Shown here: positions 17,101 through 25,366 of the stretch, piece by piece | Numbering within the stretch: position 1 is the first letter of the stretch | How the letters are laid out: each line of letters begins with the position of its first letter | Assembly: GCA_964518875.1 (NCBI GenBank) | Contig: CAZFHI010000004.1 | Coordinates: 34,285 to 98,284 of the forward strand | DNA from: DTU024 sp964518875 | GTDB taxonomy: Bacteria > Bacillota > Clostridia > Christensenellales > Aristaeellaceae | DNA length: 64,000 nt | Direction: 5' to 3' | Made by a program: the position numbers and the translations under genes | Notes under the pieces: generated by a model | What the model saw: only the letters and a program-made list of their open reading frames with translations | The model's database searches: none | What the model was told of the DNA's origin: nothing

Positions 17101-17668
17101 AGATGCTCAAAACAGAGCGAGCATTATAATTTCAGAAACAGCAGGAAACGAAAGTGAAACAGGTAAGTCTGACATAATAAAACTTAATATGGGAGAATAT
17201 AAAACGAATCAGGATATAGGCATGGGCGCTATGGGCAAGCTGGGCGATTTTGCATGGCTCGACCTGGACGGCGACGGCATGCAGGATGAAGGAGAACCGG
17301 GCATACCGGACCTTACAATAAGGGTGTACCAGTACGGCAAGCTTGCCGCGGAAACCAAAACAGACGCTTTTGGAAGGTATATGTTTGATTCGCTTTATCC
17401 GGGAGAATATACAATAGAAGCGCTTGCTCCAGAAGAGCTGCTTTCATCACGCAGGCAGACAGAATTTATACTTGTAGCTAATATCCTTGAAGAAAACCAA
17501 AGCGGTACCGTTAAGGCGGAAGGCGTAATGGTACCGAGCAATGACGCGAATCTAAACGCGGACCTGGGCTTTAAGCTAAAAACACCGGGCAAGTATCCTG
17601 CAAACATGCTTTCACTTCCTAAAAAAGACTGGACGCCCCTTGTGCCTTATGAGCCTACGAGGAGATAG
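14132..17668 (+). CDS. Large secreted protein of about ten SdrD_B/CnaB-like repeats
   Basis: Of three in-frame ATGs, 14132 has the best spacing from GGAGG (14122-14126). The 1178-residue product has a signal peptide (cleavage near LASA|ELTG). About ten beta-sandwich repeats of 90-115 residues follow, each opening with a G-x-V-F/Y-x-D-x-N-x-x-G-type calcium-loop segment. Each closes with DG-x-Y/F-x-F...L-x-PG-x-Y-x-(V/I)-(K/R)-x-x-LP. The best-preserved repeats (such as GKAEGQVYFDKNANGAMD and GKLGDFAWLDLDGDGMQD) match SdrD_B. The C-terminus ends PLVPYEPTRR, with no LPXTG motif, membrane segment or basic anchor, so wall attachment must be non-sortase or absent. It is first in an operon, three bases before a solute-binding protein gene, and may help bind glycans or act as a stalk (inference). 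Confidence 0.85.
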   Translation: MYKNKHIAGLVIFLLAIALGLSSLASAELTGVVSGLVFADKNQDGFFDSANDVIPDVELALVKVEGEAETTVYTTTTGADGRFMFNGVADGRYYIKALLPQGYLAAPLVQGGSFLLPSSGNAARTPLFNALDGGNLDLQLGASKRSAYIKVIAFGDENANGGRFSSEPLLNEALVEAIYEYGGVQYSVASALTDDSGTAYLRNLTPVTYRIAVTLPDPYIIGPIGQKQNLFYNCIVPQDSSRGLSEPFDLPSGGSVGLGAGGVLTGKAEGQVYFDKNANGAMDADEPGVSGAVISIENPSSGVLREIVTGEDGSYIFERLQEGGYLLKIELPDGMAFAKGGNIYSAFSNNGSCSFNVTLGQTTKLPLNGAVNAATLTLKAFHDKQVNGILDEGEFPFSGAKVSLTSGSETVEASTDKDGLAFFPVVPSGDVSISLSLPEGQVFSLPSQEENGNFFGQSIAKSADTKTVSFKQGEQKNLLAAVTLPAAISGTVFDDSNISGIYEDGESFLPSVTVQAVNASGEVIAQSETNENGRYVLSGLLPTQYKVRFVLESPYIFSGESNTGADMENDVVSQTPQYGETDVIELAPAEQLKGVDAAVFKSAVVNGSILYGFEEEAFSNTLGGVEGVNINLLDEDKNPVSQYTFAASDAEGRFSLKGALPGNYYLKFILPQGHAYSLPKSDDKELISEMFTLKSSEEKEFDTVYAVKTGSIKGQIFSDEDFDGVFSENDIPLTGEYIKLVDSSGVENTAASDAQGNFEVKSLRPGTYKLVLNLPEEYLVSFAQNSLIEPALSNNSSTDIQFNMGADLVSDIAASHKKSVDISTFYDNDLNTMRNDSDSPYQMAELSIYSEKLNTRFDITTDPSGEVSIPEMHMGDYTVKIKLPEDHVMFYPSAELNDGYWETSFTVKQNTENVSLAIVQFGGLSGSVWNIGGGQDKISNIPVTLYYADGTLAASAASGQDGSFAFTNMYPGEYYIKAELPAGFRFARNIDAQNRASIIISETAGNESETGKSDIIKLNMGEYKTNQDIGMGAMGKLGDFAWLDLDGDGMQDEGEPGIPDLTIRVYQYGKLAAETKTDAFGRYMFDSLYPGEYTIEALAPEELLSSRRQTEFILVANILEENQSGTVKAEGVMVPSNDANLNADLGFKLKTPGKYPANMLSLPKKDWTPLVPYEPTRR

Positions 17669-17670
17669 CA

Positions 17671-19176
17671 ATGAAAAAGAAAATATTAACCGTATGCCTG
17701 ACTTTTTGCTTTGTAATATGCTCGTTTTATAGCGCGGCATCAGAAGAATATATTTTGGCGGGCTTTGATCCTGAGGATACATACCGAGACTGGGAAACAA
17801 ACAGATTTTTCAGCCGTATGGAGGACAGGAGCGGCGTATACCTGAGCCTGAGGCAGTTTACAGATGAAAAAGAATGGCAACAAGAGCTTAAAAACTATGA
17901 AACTGAGGAAGAGCTGCCAGACGCGCTTTTTAAAGCGGAGCTTACTCCCGCGCAGACAATTGAGCTTTATGAAAACGGAGCCATAATAGACCTTAAGCCT
18001 TATTTAGCTGAAAATGCGCCGGCACTTTATAAACTGCTTAGTGAAAACTCGCGTTTCATGCAGGAAATAACGCTGCCTGACGGCGCGATAGCCGCGCTCC
18101 CGCATATAGATTTCCTGCCTATGCAAAACTGCCTTTGGGTGAATACGGAATGGCTTAAAAAGCTTGGCCTTGATATGCCTGATGATTTACAGTCCTTTGA
18201 AGAAATGCTTAAGGCGTTTCGCGACGGAGACCCGAACGGCAACGCTTCGGCAGACGAAATACCTCTTACTTTTATAGGCTCTTATGACCTTAAGTATTTA
18301 AGCCACGCTTTTGGATTTATTGCGGATGACTTTAATATATATAATGAAAACGGTAAGGCTGTTTTTGCTCCTCAGCATGAAAACTTCCGCAGCTTTATTA
18401 CATGGCTAAACAAGCTCTACAAAGAAAAGCTTATAGATAACGATGGCTTTACACAATCCGATATGCTGCGCAGGGTTACAGACGCTAAATCCTTAAACAA
18501 ATACGGTGTAGTTATAACGCCTATTATTTCCCAGGTGCTTCCTAATGAATGGAGCAGCTCATATTCTGTAATGCCGCCTCTTAAATACAACGGCAGACAG
18601 ATTTACAGAGAGCTTGCTTCTCCAATTACTACCGGAACATTCGCTATCACATCAAAATGCAAGGATCCTGAAGGGCTTTTGCAGTGGGTAGATTACCTTT
18701 ATACGCTGGATGGAGCCATACTTGCAAGCGAAGGCGTTAAAGATGAAGATTTCCTTGTAGATGGAGACGGCACATGGCGCAAAACCCAGGACGCTCAAAC
18801 CTCTATGTTTTTATCAGATTATGTAATTGAGACAGGAGCGGTGCCGCCGGGCATTACATCAACAGAATTTCAAAAAAAATATTACGATGAAGACGTAATG
18901 CATTTAACAAGTCAAATGGAGCTGATAAACCAGTACTCAGTTGAAGCTTTTCCTACAATGCCTCTTAATTTTTCTCAGGAACAGGAAATAATACCGCTGC
19001 AGCAATCGATAGGCAGGGCGGTGGATGAGCAAATAGCACGCTGGGTCATTGGAGAAACTCCTATTGACGATGAAAGCTTTGAAGAATTTTATAATACCCT
19101 GCAGGAATCAGGGCTTGAGTGCTTTATGAACTTCTGGCAGGAAAGGTTAGATGAAAGGGAGAAACTGTTTAAGTGA
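17671..19176 (+). CDS. Extracellular solute-binding protein, family 1
   Basis: The 501-residue product has a Sec signal peptide (MKKKILTV..., cleavage near SAA|SEEY). A large two-lobe binding fold similar to oligosaccharide-binding proteins follows: PDALFKAEL, DLKPYL, WLKKLGLDMPDDLQSFEEMLKAF, and a DGDPNGNASADEIPL calcium-loop segment. It sits three bases after the repeat protein gene, with its ribosome-binding site inside that gene's last codons. Its stop overlaps the galactokinase start as GTGA. No permease or ATPase is adjacent, so it must share a transporter encoded elsewhere or act as a scavenging or sensing protein. Confidence 0.82.
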   Translation: MKKKILTVCLTFCFVICSFYSAASEEYILAGFDPEDTYRDWETNRFFSRMEDRSGVYLSLRQFTDEKEWQQELKNYETEEELPDALFKAELTPAQTIELYENGAIIDLKPYLAENAPALYKLLSENSRFMQEITLPDGAIAALPHIDFLPMQNCLWVNTEWLKKLGLDMPDDLQSFEEMLKAFRDGDPNGNASADEIPLTFIGSYDLKYLSHAFGFIADDFNIYNENGKAVFAPQHENFRSFITWLNKLYKEKLIDNDGFTQSDMLRRVTDAKSLNKYGVVITPIISQVLPNEWSSSYSVMPPLKYNGRQIYRELASPITTGTFAITSKCKDPEGLLQWVDYLYTLDGAILASEGVKDEDFLVDGDGTWRKTQDAQTSMFLSDYVIETGAVPPGITSTEFQKKYYDEDVMHLTSQMELINQYSVEAFPTMPLNFSQEQEIIPLQQSIGRAVDEQIARWVIGETPIDDESFEEFYNTLQESGLECFMNFWQERLDEREKLFK

Positions 19177-20450
19177 GATATGAAGAATTAAAACAAATGC
19201 TTGCAAGGGAAGAAGCCTTTGCGGTATTTAAAAGACTTTACGGAATAAAAGAAGGCTTTGAAAGACAAACTGAGCGTTACACAAAACTTATAAATCGCCA
19301 CGAGGAGCTTTACAACAACGAAAATTCTTTATGCATAATAAGCTCTCCAGGCCGCAGCGAAATTATAGGAAACCATACGGACCACAACAGGGGCTGCGTA
19401 TTAGCCGCCGCTATAAATGTTGACACCCTAGCAGCGGTGTCTAAAAGAAAAGATAATATTGTAAATATAAGCTCCGAAGGGTACGAGCCTGTAAAGCTGA
19501 ATCTTAACAAATTAGAACCTTTTGATAACGAAGCCGGCACAAGCGCCGCGCTTGTACGCGGCATAGCCGCGCGCATGCAGGAGCTTGGCTATAAAATAGG
19601 AGGGTTTGACGCTGCGGTTACTTCCGAGGTATTGTCAGGAAGCGGCATATCCTCCTCTGCGGCGTTTGAAGTAATGTGCGTTGCCGTGCTGGACAAGCTT
19701 TACAACGGCTTTACTATTCCGGCAATACAAAAAGCCAAAATATCCCAGTACGCTGAAAACAACTATTTTATGAAGCCAAGCGGGCTTATGGATCAGATGG
19801 CGTCTTCTGTAGGCGGGCTTGTAGCAATCGACTTTGAAAATGACGAGCCGCTTGTTACGCCAATTTCATATTCATTTGCGGATAAAGGCTATGCGCTTGC
19901 AATAGTTGCGCCGGGCGGCAGCCACGACGACCTTACCAATGAATATGCCGCGATACCTAAGGATATGTTTTCCGTCGCTTCTTATTTTAATAAAGACTGT
20001 CTGCGCAAAGTAAGCAAAGAACAGGTGCTTAATTCCGTAAGCGAATTGCGCAATTTTGCGGGCGACAGGGCTATACTCCGCAGCCTTCATTTCTTTAATG
20101 AAAATGAGCGCGTTATTAAGGCGGTAAACGCCCTTAAAGCAGATGATATAGACACGTTTATTAAAGCTCTTAACGCTTCAGGTCTTTCAAGCGAAACGCT
20201 GCTTCAAAATGTTTCAGTTGCAGGCAGTGAAAGCCAGCCTTTGGCGCTTTCTCAAGCCATAGCGTCGGAAATATTGGAAGGCGCAGGGGCAAACAGAGTT
20301 CATGGAGGAGGCTTTGCCGGCACTACGCTGCATGTTGTGCCGGAAGAGAAAAAAGAAGCTTTCAATAAAGAAATGGAATCCGCTTTTGGAAAAGGCGCCT
20401 GCCGCTTTATAGACGTGCGTCCGGACGGCGCCTGCGTAGCCTTTGAATAA
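19173..20450 (+). CDS. galK: Galactokinase (GHMP kinase)
   Basis: The GTG start at 19173 overlaps the previous stop. The 425-residue cytoplasmic enzyme phosphorylates galactose at C1. It has the galactokinase signature PGRSEIIGNHTDHNRG near residue 59 (PGRxNLIGEHTDYNxG in classical enzymes), the GHMP ATP loop LSGSGISSSAAFE near residue 155, and the C-terminal GAGANRVHGGGFAGTTL. The Glu-to-Asn change in GNHTDHN and a ~50-residue N-terminal extension make it a divergent member, so a related sugar cannot be excluded. Being last in an operon with a sugar-binding protein fits sugar use. A terminator follows. Confidence 0.82.
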   Translation: MRYEELKQMLAREEAFAVFKRLYGIKEGFERQTERYTKLINRHEELYNNENSLCIISSPGRSEIIGNHTDHNRGCVLAAAINVDTLAAVSKRKDNIVNISSEGYEPVKLNLNKLEPFDNEAGTSAALVRGIAARMQELGYKIGGFDAAVTSEVLSGSGISSSAAFEVMCVAVLDKLYNGFTIPAIQKAKISQYAENNYFMKPSGLMDQMASSVGGLVAIDFENDEPLVTPISYSFADKGYALAIVAPGGSHDDLTNEYAAIPKDMFSVASYFNKDCLRKVSKEQVLNSVSELRNFAGDRAILRSLHFFNENERVIKAVNALKADDIDTFIKALNASGLSSETLLQNVSVAGSESQPLALSQAIASEILEGAGANRVHGGGFAGTTLHVVPEEKKEAFNKEMESAFGKGACRFIDVRPDGACVAFE

Positions 20451-20461
20451 TTAAACAAGCT

Positions 20462-20489
20462 ATCCGCTGTCTTTAGACAGCGGATTTTT
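20462..20489 (+). terminator. Terminator of the galactokinase operon
   Basis: A perfect ten-base stem ATCCGCTGTC/GACAGCGGAT with loop TTTA is followed by four T and a further T-rich run. Confidence 0.9.
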
Positions 20490-20597
20490 GATTTTAAAAA
20501 GCTTCAAAGAATTATATCGGATTTTTATTATTGCTTATTATCAAGATTATGCGTTGGATTTGTTCTATGCGCGATAAGTCTAAGTATAATCTGTAAT

Positions 20598-22055
20598 TTA
20601 TTTTAAAATATTATTATCTAAAAACTTCAAATTATTTAGTTTGTCATTTGAAATATAGTGCAGAAATACGCCGTCTATGCTTACGGCTGAGTGAAGAGGA
20701 TCAAAAGGATAAAATTCAATTGCTCTTTCTCCGCCCTCATATTTAAGCGTTATGGAAAAAGAAGCTTTTTCCGCGGATTTATTGAAGTTATCCGGCAGAC
20801 GTCCGTCGATTTGCAGCTTCGTAAGTTCTGTGTAATTAGTAATAAACGCCTGCTCATCATATTCAGAGCCGTTTTTAAAAACTGACAAATTATATACTGT
20901 GTTGCCGTATTCATCTTTTTCTATTTCGTTGTTCTTAAGCACGCTTTCGGTAAAAACAAGGCTGTATGCTGCAATATTATCGCCTTTAATAAAAGTTAAA
21001 CTTTCTAGGCGGTCTATGGATATATTTACAGGGCTTGTAAGGAGCATGTCTTTTACTTTAATGTCAAGAAGAAAACCCATAGAAAGGGAGGTTGCTTTAT
21101 AGATATTGTTTTCATATAAGCAATAAAAACCTATGCCTTCTATTGAGCTGCCTATGCTGATTTTTATTTGATGCTTTGGTACGTTTGCTTTTTTACCGTC
21201 GGGAGAATATACAAAGCTGTCTGCAATATCAAATGTTATAATTGCTTCAGGCGTATCTAAACCGTATTCTTTAATATTCTGCTCGCTTTTTGGCGCTTCA
21301 TACGCGGCAAGACGCATTTTTTCTATTTTTTTAGCCAGCTGTTCGCCGCTTAACTTGCTTAGCGGGTATTCTACGGGACTTTCAAAGCCCCAAAGGTCCT
21401 CATGCCTTGTAATTATAATTTCTTTTCCTTTTCCGCTTATTGTGATCTTATCTACCAAATCTGAAGAAAAATTAATTTCCGGCACTGGATACAGCTCTTT
21501 TAGCGTGAAATTATATATATCAGTATAATTTATTTTTGTGGCATATAGCGTGTTTTCGTGTTGCGCGTAAATATACCAAAACGGGTTTTCAGCGTTTATT
21601 TTATCCCCAAAAACAAAAACGTAGTTTTTATCTTGATTCAGCTTGATTTTTACCATAAGTGAATCATTACTTATGCCAAATTCATTTAGTTTTTCATCGG
21701 AAAAATTTTCGCCTATTTTATAATGCGCTTCCCAAAAACACGCAGTATCAAAAATAGAATAAACCATGTCTTCATCAAGCAAAAAATCCTGCTCGTCTTT
21801 TATATAATATTTTTTATCGCTTGTTTGTTCTATGCTATATTCCTGTCCGTTTTCAGGCTTTATAGAAATACGGGAAATATCTTCTTTTTCAACGCTCAAA
21901 AGATTAAACACATTATCAGCCGAAACGTCTGTTTTGTTTTGTTCAGGCTTAGACAATAATATAAACGTAATGGCTAAAGCAATGAGAAATAATATAATTA
22001 TTGCCTTAGTCTTATTATTAAGCCCCTTTTGCCGCTTTCTTCGCACAGGCTGCAT
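20598..22055 (-). CDS. DUF4340 domain protein of the GldA/F/G-like ABC locus
   Basis: The 485-residue protein has one N-terminal membrane segment (about residues 17-36) and a large extracytoplasmic part. That part contains repeated DUF4340 units (ISRISIKPENGQEYSIEQ..KYYIKD; VDKITISGKGKEIIITRHEDLWGFESP). Its ATG overlaps the upstream stop as TAATG. DUF4340 proteins regularly follow GldG-like proteins and ABC-2 exporters; their function is not established. It is the last gene of this four-gene minus-strand operon. Confidence 0.8.
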   Translation of the reverse strand: MQPVRRKRQKGLNNKTKAIIILFLIALAITFILLSKPEQNKTDVSADNVFNLLSVEKEDISRISIKPENGQEYSIEQTSDKKYYIKDEQDFLLDEDMVYSIFDTACFWEAHYKIGENFSDEKLNEFGISNDSLMVKIKLNQDKNYVFVFGDKINAENPFWYIYAQHENTLYATKINYTDIYNFTLKELYPVPEINFSSDLVDKITISGKGKEIIITRHEDLWGFESPVEYPLSKLSGEQLAKKIEKMRLAAYEAPKSEQNIKEYGLDTPEAIITFDIADSFVYSPDGKKANVPKHQIKISIGSSIEGIGFYCLYENNIYKATSLSMGFLLDIKVKDMLLTSPVNISIDRLESLTFIKGDNIAAYSLVFTESVLKNNEIEKDEYGNTVYNLSVFKNGSEYDEQAFITNYTELTKLQIDGRLPDNFNKSAEKASFSITLKYEGGERAIEFYPFDPLHSAVSIDGVFLHYISNDKLNNLKFLDNNILK

Positions 22056-23485
22056 TATAGTTTTCTTCTCCTTAAAAGCACCGCTGCGCCTACAGCCGCG
22101 ATTATTACAGGCGGTAGCAAAATCATAGCTACCGGAAAAACAACGCTCTTAAATTCCATTGGTTTCCTGAATGCTGTTTTTGGCTTAATCTCTATTGTGG
22201 AAGGATTTTCGCGGTAAATACCTTGTACGGCTGAAAGCAGAAATTCACTGCTGTAAGAATTTGCGTAAAGCCATTCGTCTATAAATGCAGAAGAGTTTCC
22301 GCTTATAAAGGCTTTTGAGCGTTCTCCTGTTTCGCCGGCTCTATCTGAAAGCACTGCTAAGGTATATGTGCCGCTGTTCTGATCATAATTATCTTCAAGC
22401 GTCCCGTTATCTGCCACCTGCTTTATAAAAGCCTTTCCGCTTACAAGCAGGGGAGTAACAGATAAGCTGCCGCTGCTTTGCGTAGAAAAAGCTCTTGAAC
22501 CGGCGAAAATAAGCCTGTCCTGAGAAAGTGCTATAAGTTCTGTTGTTATCTCGCTCTGCTGCATGTATGGCATAAGATATAGCGGGTTTTCGTAATAGGA
22601 AGCTCTGTCATTAGGATCGGCAGAAACAATTCCAGGCAGTATTTCTACGCCATAGTACCTTAAAAGCGCGTTAAAATTAGGCATGTTATAAGGGTCGTTA
22701 TAATCTGTTGTAATAAATAAAGAACCGCCCCTTGATGAAAAATCTGTAATACTTTTTAGCTCTGCGTCTGAAAAATCCTTCATGGGAGAAAGGATCATAA
22801 GCAAACCGTCTTCAGGAACGTAAGACTTTTCAAGCAGATCAAGCTCTTCAACAGCGTAGTTATTGTCTTTTAAAAAGTCTATAAGCGGCAGGGAATCGCC
22901 TGCGCTTATTTCTCCATGGCCTTTGAGTATATATATAGTTGGAAGCTTGTCGCCTGATACATACGCTATGGCTTTCGTAAGGCTGCTTTCATACGTTGCG
23001 CCGTCGACAACAAAACTGCCTGTTTCGGCGTCAAAAGACTTTGAAACGTAGTCCTGCGTATTTATTATCCTTGTTCTGTCGTTAAACTCGCTATGCACTA
23101 TAAGACAGTCTGAAGATACGGCGCCGTCATAAAGGCTGTCGGAAACAGAGTGTATAAGCGCGGGGTTTTCAGCAAGATTTTCGATGGAAAAAGTAAAGTT
23201 AGGGCTTTTAGCGGCATAGCGTTCTAAAAGCGTTATCAAATTATAGTCTTCTTCTCCGGGAGTAAACAATGCGTATACTTTAACAGGGTGCTCTAAACTT
23301 TCAAGCACTTCCTCAGTAACCGATGAATAGCTTGTAATATTATTAAATGAAAAGTCTTTTTTTAATGCGTATTTTTTTTCCATGCTTTGAGATGCCGCTG
23401 TAAGCAGAGCAAAAGCAGCGATCAATATTAAAACTACGGTTATATTATAGATGTTTTTTTTGGTTTTTTTATCAAACGCTTTCAT
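22055..23485 (-). CDS. GldG-like ABC-associated auxiliary protein
   Basis: The 476-residue protein has a membrane segment near each end: the N-terminal one at about residues 14-32, and the C-terminal one about residues 446-470 before a basic RRRKL tail. Between them is an extracytoplasmic GldG/PF09822-type domain (NITSYSSVTEEVLESLEHPVKVYALFTPGEEDYNLITLLERYAAKSPNFTFSIENLAENP...). A later Rossmann-like segment contains DGLLMILSPMKDFSDAE. GldG partners with the GldA ATPase and GldF permease in gliding Bacteroidetes; homologues occur widely in non-gliding bacteria with unknown substrates. It starts one base after the permease stop. Confidence 0.82.
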   Translation of the reverse strand: MKAFDKKTKKNIYNITVVLILIAAFALLTAASQSMEKKYALKKDFSFNNITSYSSVTEEVLESLEHPVKVYALFTPGEEDYNLITLLERYAAKSPNFTFSIENLAENPALIHSVSDSLYDGAVSSDCLIVHSEFNDRTRIINTQDYVSKSFDAETGSFVVDGATYESSLTKAIAYVSGDKLPTIYILKGHGEISAGDSLPLIDFLKDNNYAVEELDLLEKSYVPEDGLLMILSPMKDFSDAELKSITDFSSRGGSLFITTDYNDPYNMPNFNALLRYYGVEILPGIVSADPNDRASYYENPLYLMPYMQQSEITTELIALSQDRLIFAGSRAFSTQSSGSLSVTPLLVSGKAFIKQVADNGTLEDNYDQNSGTYTLAVLSDRAGETGERSKAFISGNSSAFIDEWLYANSYSSEFLLSAVQGIYRENPSTIEIKPKTAFRKPMEFKSVVFPVAMILLPPVIIAAVGAAVLLRRRKL

Positions 23486-23486
23486 G

Positions 23487-24191
23487 CTAATCTGCGCTCC
23501 TGTTTTTTAAGGCCATATTTGTAAACGCTATATTTAAAACGGTAAACAATAAAAAATACAGAACAGAGGCAAAGCTTAGCTGCCCATAGAGAAAAGGGTT
23601 GAAATGCTTTTCTATATCAAACAGGCCAACAACATATGAAAGCGCCGGCAGCGCAATGCTGCTTGCAAAAAGACCTGAAAAACGGAGCAATAGATTAACT
23701 CCCAGTGACAGCGCAAAAGCCGTTGCAGCGCTTTTAGCAAACGACGATATAAACATGTCTACAGCTATTAAAGCGGCGCCATATAGAAAAAGGCCAAGAA
23801 ATCCAGTAAGCGTTTCAAGAATATAAAGCGAACCGAATAACGCTACTGTTAAAGGGTATATGCCGCCCAGCAAAAGCGCTATAAGCATTAAACTTAGAGC
23901 CGCTAAATATTTAGCGTATATAATCTGTTCTGTGCTTACAGGGGAATAAAGCAGCAGCAGATTTGTGCCGTTCTTTCTTTCCTCCGTTATAAGCCTCATA
24001 GTAAGCGCAGGAATGATTAAAATCCATATATAAGCGGTCATGGTATAAAGAGGGCTTAAATCAGAATATCTTGTTAAAATATTGCCGAAATAAAAAAGCA
24101 GCCCTGTGAGAAAAGAAAAGGTAAACAGGAAAACATAACCGTTTCCGGTTAAAAAAAAGCTTTTAATTTCCTTTTTATAAATCGTTATCAT
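23487..24191 (-). CDS. ABC-2 type permease, GldF-like
   Basis: The 234-residue protein has about six membrane segments. It shows the ABC-2 pattern of a short N-terminal cytoplasmic start (MITIYKKEIKSFFLTG) and an ITEERKNGTNLLLLYSPVSTEQIIYAKYLA coupling region near residue 66. It forms the membrane part of an exporter with the upstream ATPase, whose stop overlaps its start as ATGA. Confidence 0.82.
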   Translation of the reverse strand: MITIYKKEIKSFFLTGNGYVFLFTFSFLTGLLFYFGNILTRYSDLSPLYTMTAYIWILIIPALTMRLITEERKNGTNLLLLYSPVSTEQIIYAKYLAALSLMLIALLLGGIYPLTVALFGSLYILETLTGFLGLFLYGAALIAVDMFISSFAKSAATAFALSLGVNLLLRFSGLFASSIALPALSYVVGLFDIEKHFNPFLYGQLSFASVLYFLLFTVLNIAFTNMALKNRSAD

Positions 24192-25117
24192 GTCGTCATG
24201 CCGCCCTGCTTAATGGTATCTACGTACAGGCTTTCAAGCGTATTTTCTGCCTTCTGCAACCTTAGTATGGGAATCTGTTTTCCGGAAGCCAGCTTAAAAA
24301 GCTCCTTTGGAAAGCTTTCCGGGTCTATGGTTTCCACTAAAACGTCCGTGCGATCAGGGCTTTTTCCTGAAGAATATATTTTTGAAACAGAAGGCAGCAG
24401 GCGCAAATAAGCCATTGTTTTATTTTTAGGGGCGTCAAGGCTTACCATGAAACCGCTTTGCGAGCTTTCGCTTACGCTTTGATCCGTCATTATTTTACCC
24501 TGGCCAAGTATAATAACCCTTTCGCATGTCGACTGGATAACGCTTAATATGTGCGAAGATAATATAACTATATGTTGTTTTGAAAGCATACGCAGGGTCT
24601 TTTTAAATGCAACGATCTGCTTAGGATCCATACCGTTTGTAGGTTCGTCAAGAAGTATAACCTTAGGCAAAGCGCATAATGCTGCAGCAAAGCCGACGCG
24701 CTGTTTAAACCCATGGCTGAGGTTAGATATTTTCCTTGCAGCTGCGCTTTCTAACTGTGTGATAAAAAGCACTTCTTCGAGGTGGCTTTTTGTCTGAGAT
24801 TTTATTACGCCTTTTAAGCTTATGCAAAAACTCAAGTACTCTGAAACTGTCATTTCAGGGTACAGAGGCGGCCTCTCCGGCAAAAAACCTATGTTGTGCT
24901 TAGCTTCTTTTGGATTTTTTTCCATAGAAATATTTTCTATAAAAACCTTGCCGCTGTCAGGCTCAAGGCAGCCCGCTATAATTTTAAGCAGCGTGGATTT
25001 GCCCGCCCCGTTTTCACCGAGCAGGCCGACAGCCTGGTTTTCGCATACACAAAAGGAAACATCTTCAAGCGCGCGGCGCTTGCCATAATATTTGCTTATA
25101 TTTTTAAGCTCCAGCAT
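24188..25117 (-). CDS. ABC transporter ATP-binding protein, GldA-like
   Basis: The start ATG 25117 (MLELKN) follows GGAAGGAG. The frame extends upstream, but those residues do not look coding. The 309-residue ATPase has Walker A GENGAGKST near residue 37, the signature LSHGFKQR, Walker B VILLDEPTNGMDP, and a ~90-residue C-terminal extension after the switch His (LSSH). That layout is typical of ABC-2 export ATPases such as GldA/CcmA. It is first in the four-gene operon. Confidence 0.84.
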   Translation of the reverse strand: MLELKNISKYYGKRRALEDVSFCVCENQAVGLLGENGAGKSTLLKIIAGCLEPDSGKVFIENISMEKNPKEAKHNIGFLPERPPLYPEMTVSEYLSFCISLKGVIKSQTKSHLEEVLFITQLESAAARKISNLSHGFKQRVGFAAALCALPKVILLDEPTNGMDPKQIVAFKKTLRMLSKQHIVILSSHILSVIQSTCERVIILGQGKIMTDQSVSESSQSGFMVSLDAPKNKTMAYLRLLPSVSKIYSSGKSPDRTDVLVETIDPESFPKELFKLASGKQIPILRLQKAENTLESLYVDTIKQGGMTT

Positions 25118-25245
25118 TGCTTCTCCTTCCTGTGCATTACACGATGAATTATAACAGACAATATTCAATATTTGATGAACGATTTGTAAACGCCTTAATA
25201 AGCGGATTAAATATAATGTAAAATACTTAATCTGCAAAATAAAAA

Positions 25246-25297
25246 GCGATTGAAGCTGTTATTTAAGCTTTGAAATCTAAAAATAACAGTCAATCGC
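25246..25297 (-). terminator. Long terminator hairpin downstream of thiT
   Basis: On the minus strand GCGATTGA-CTGTTATTT pairs with AAATAACAG-(CT)-TCAATCGC, and TTTTTATTTT follows. The arms are 25281-25297 and 25246-25264. It ends the thiT transcript. Confidence 0.78.
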
Positions 25298-25366
25298 AAC
25301 TAAAATATAGCTTTGCAAGGATATGACTTTAATTTAACAAGCCTTATTTAAGCAAAATATGCGTTT

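Noticed and set aside
25118..25237. N-terminal extension of the GldA-like ATPase to 25237
   Set aside because: The extra residues do not match ABC ATPases and a strong ribosome-binding site precedes ATG 25117.
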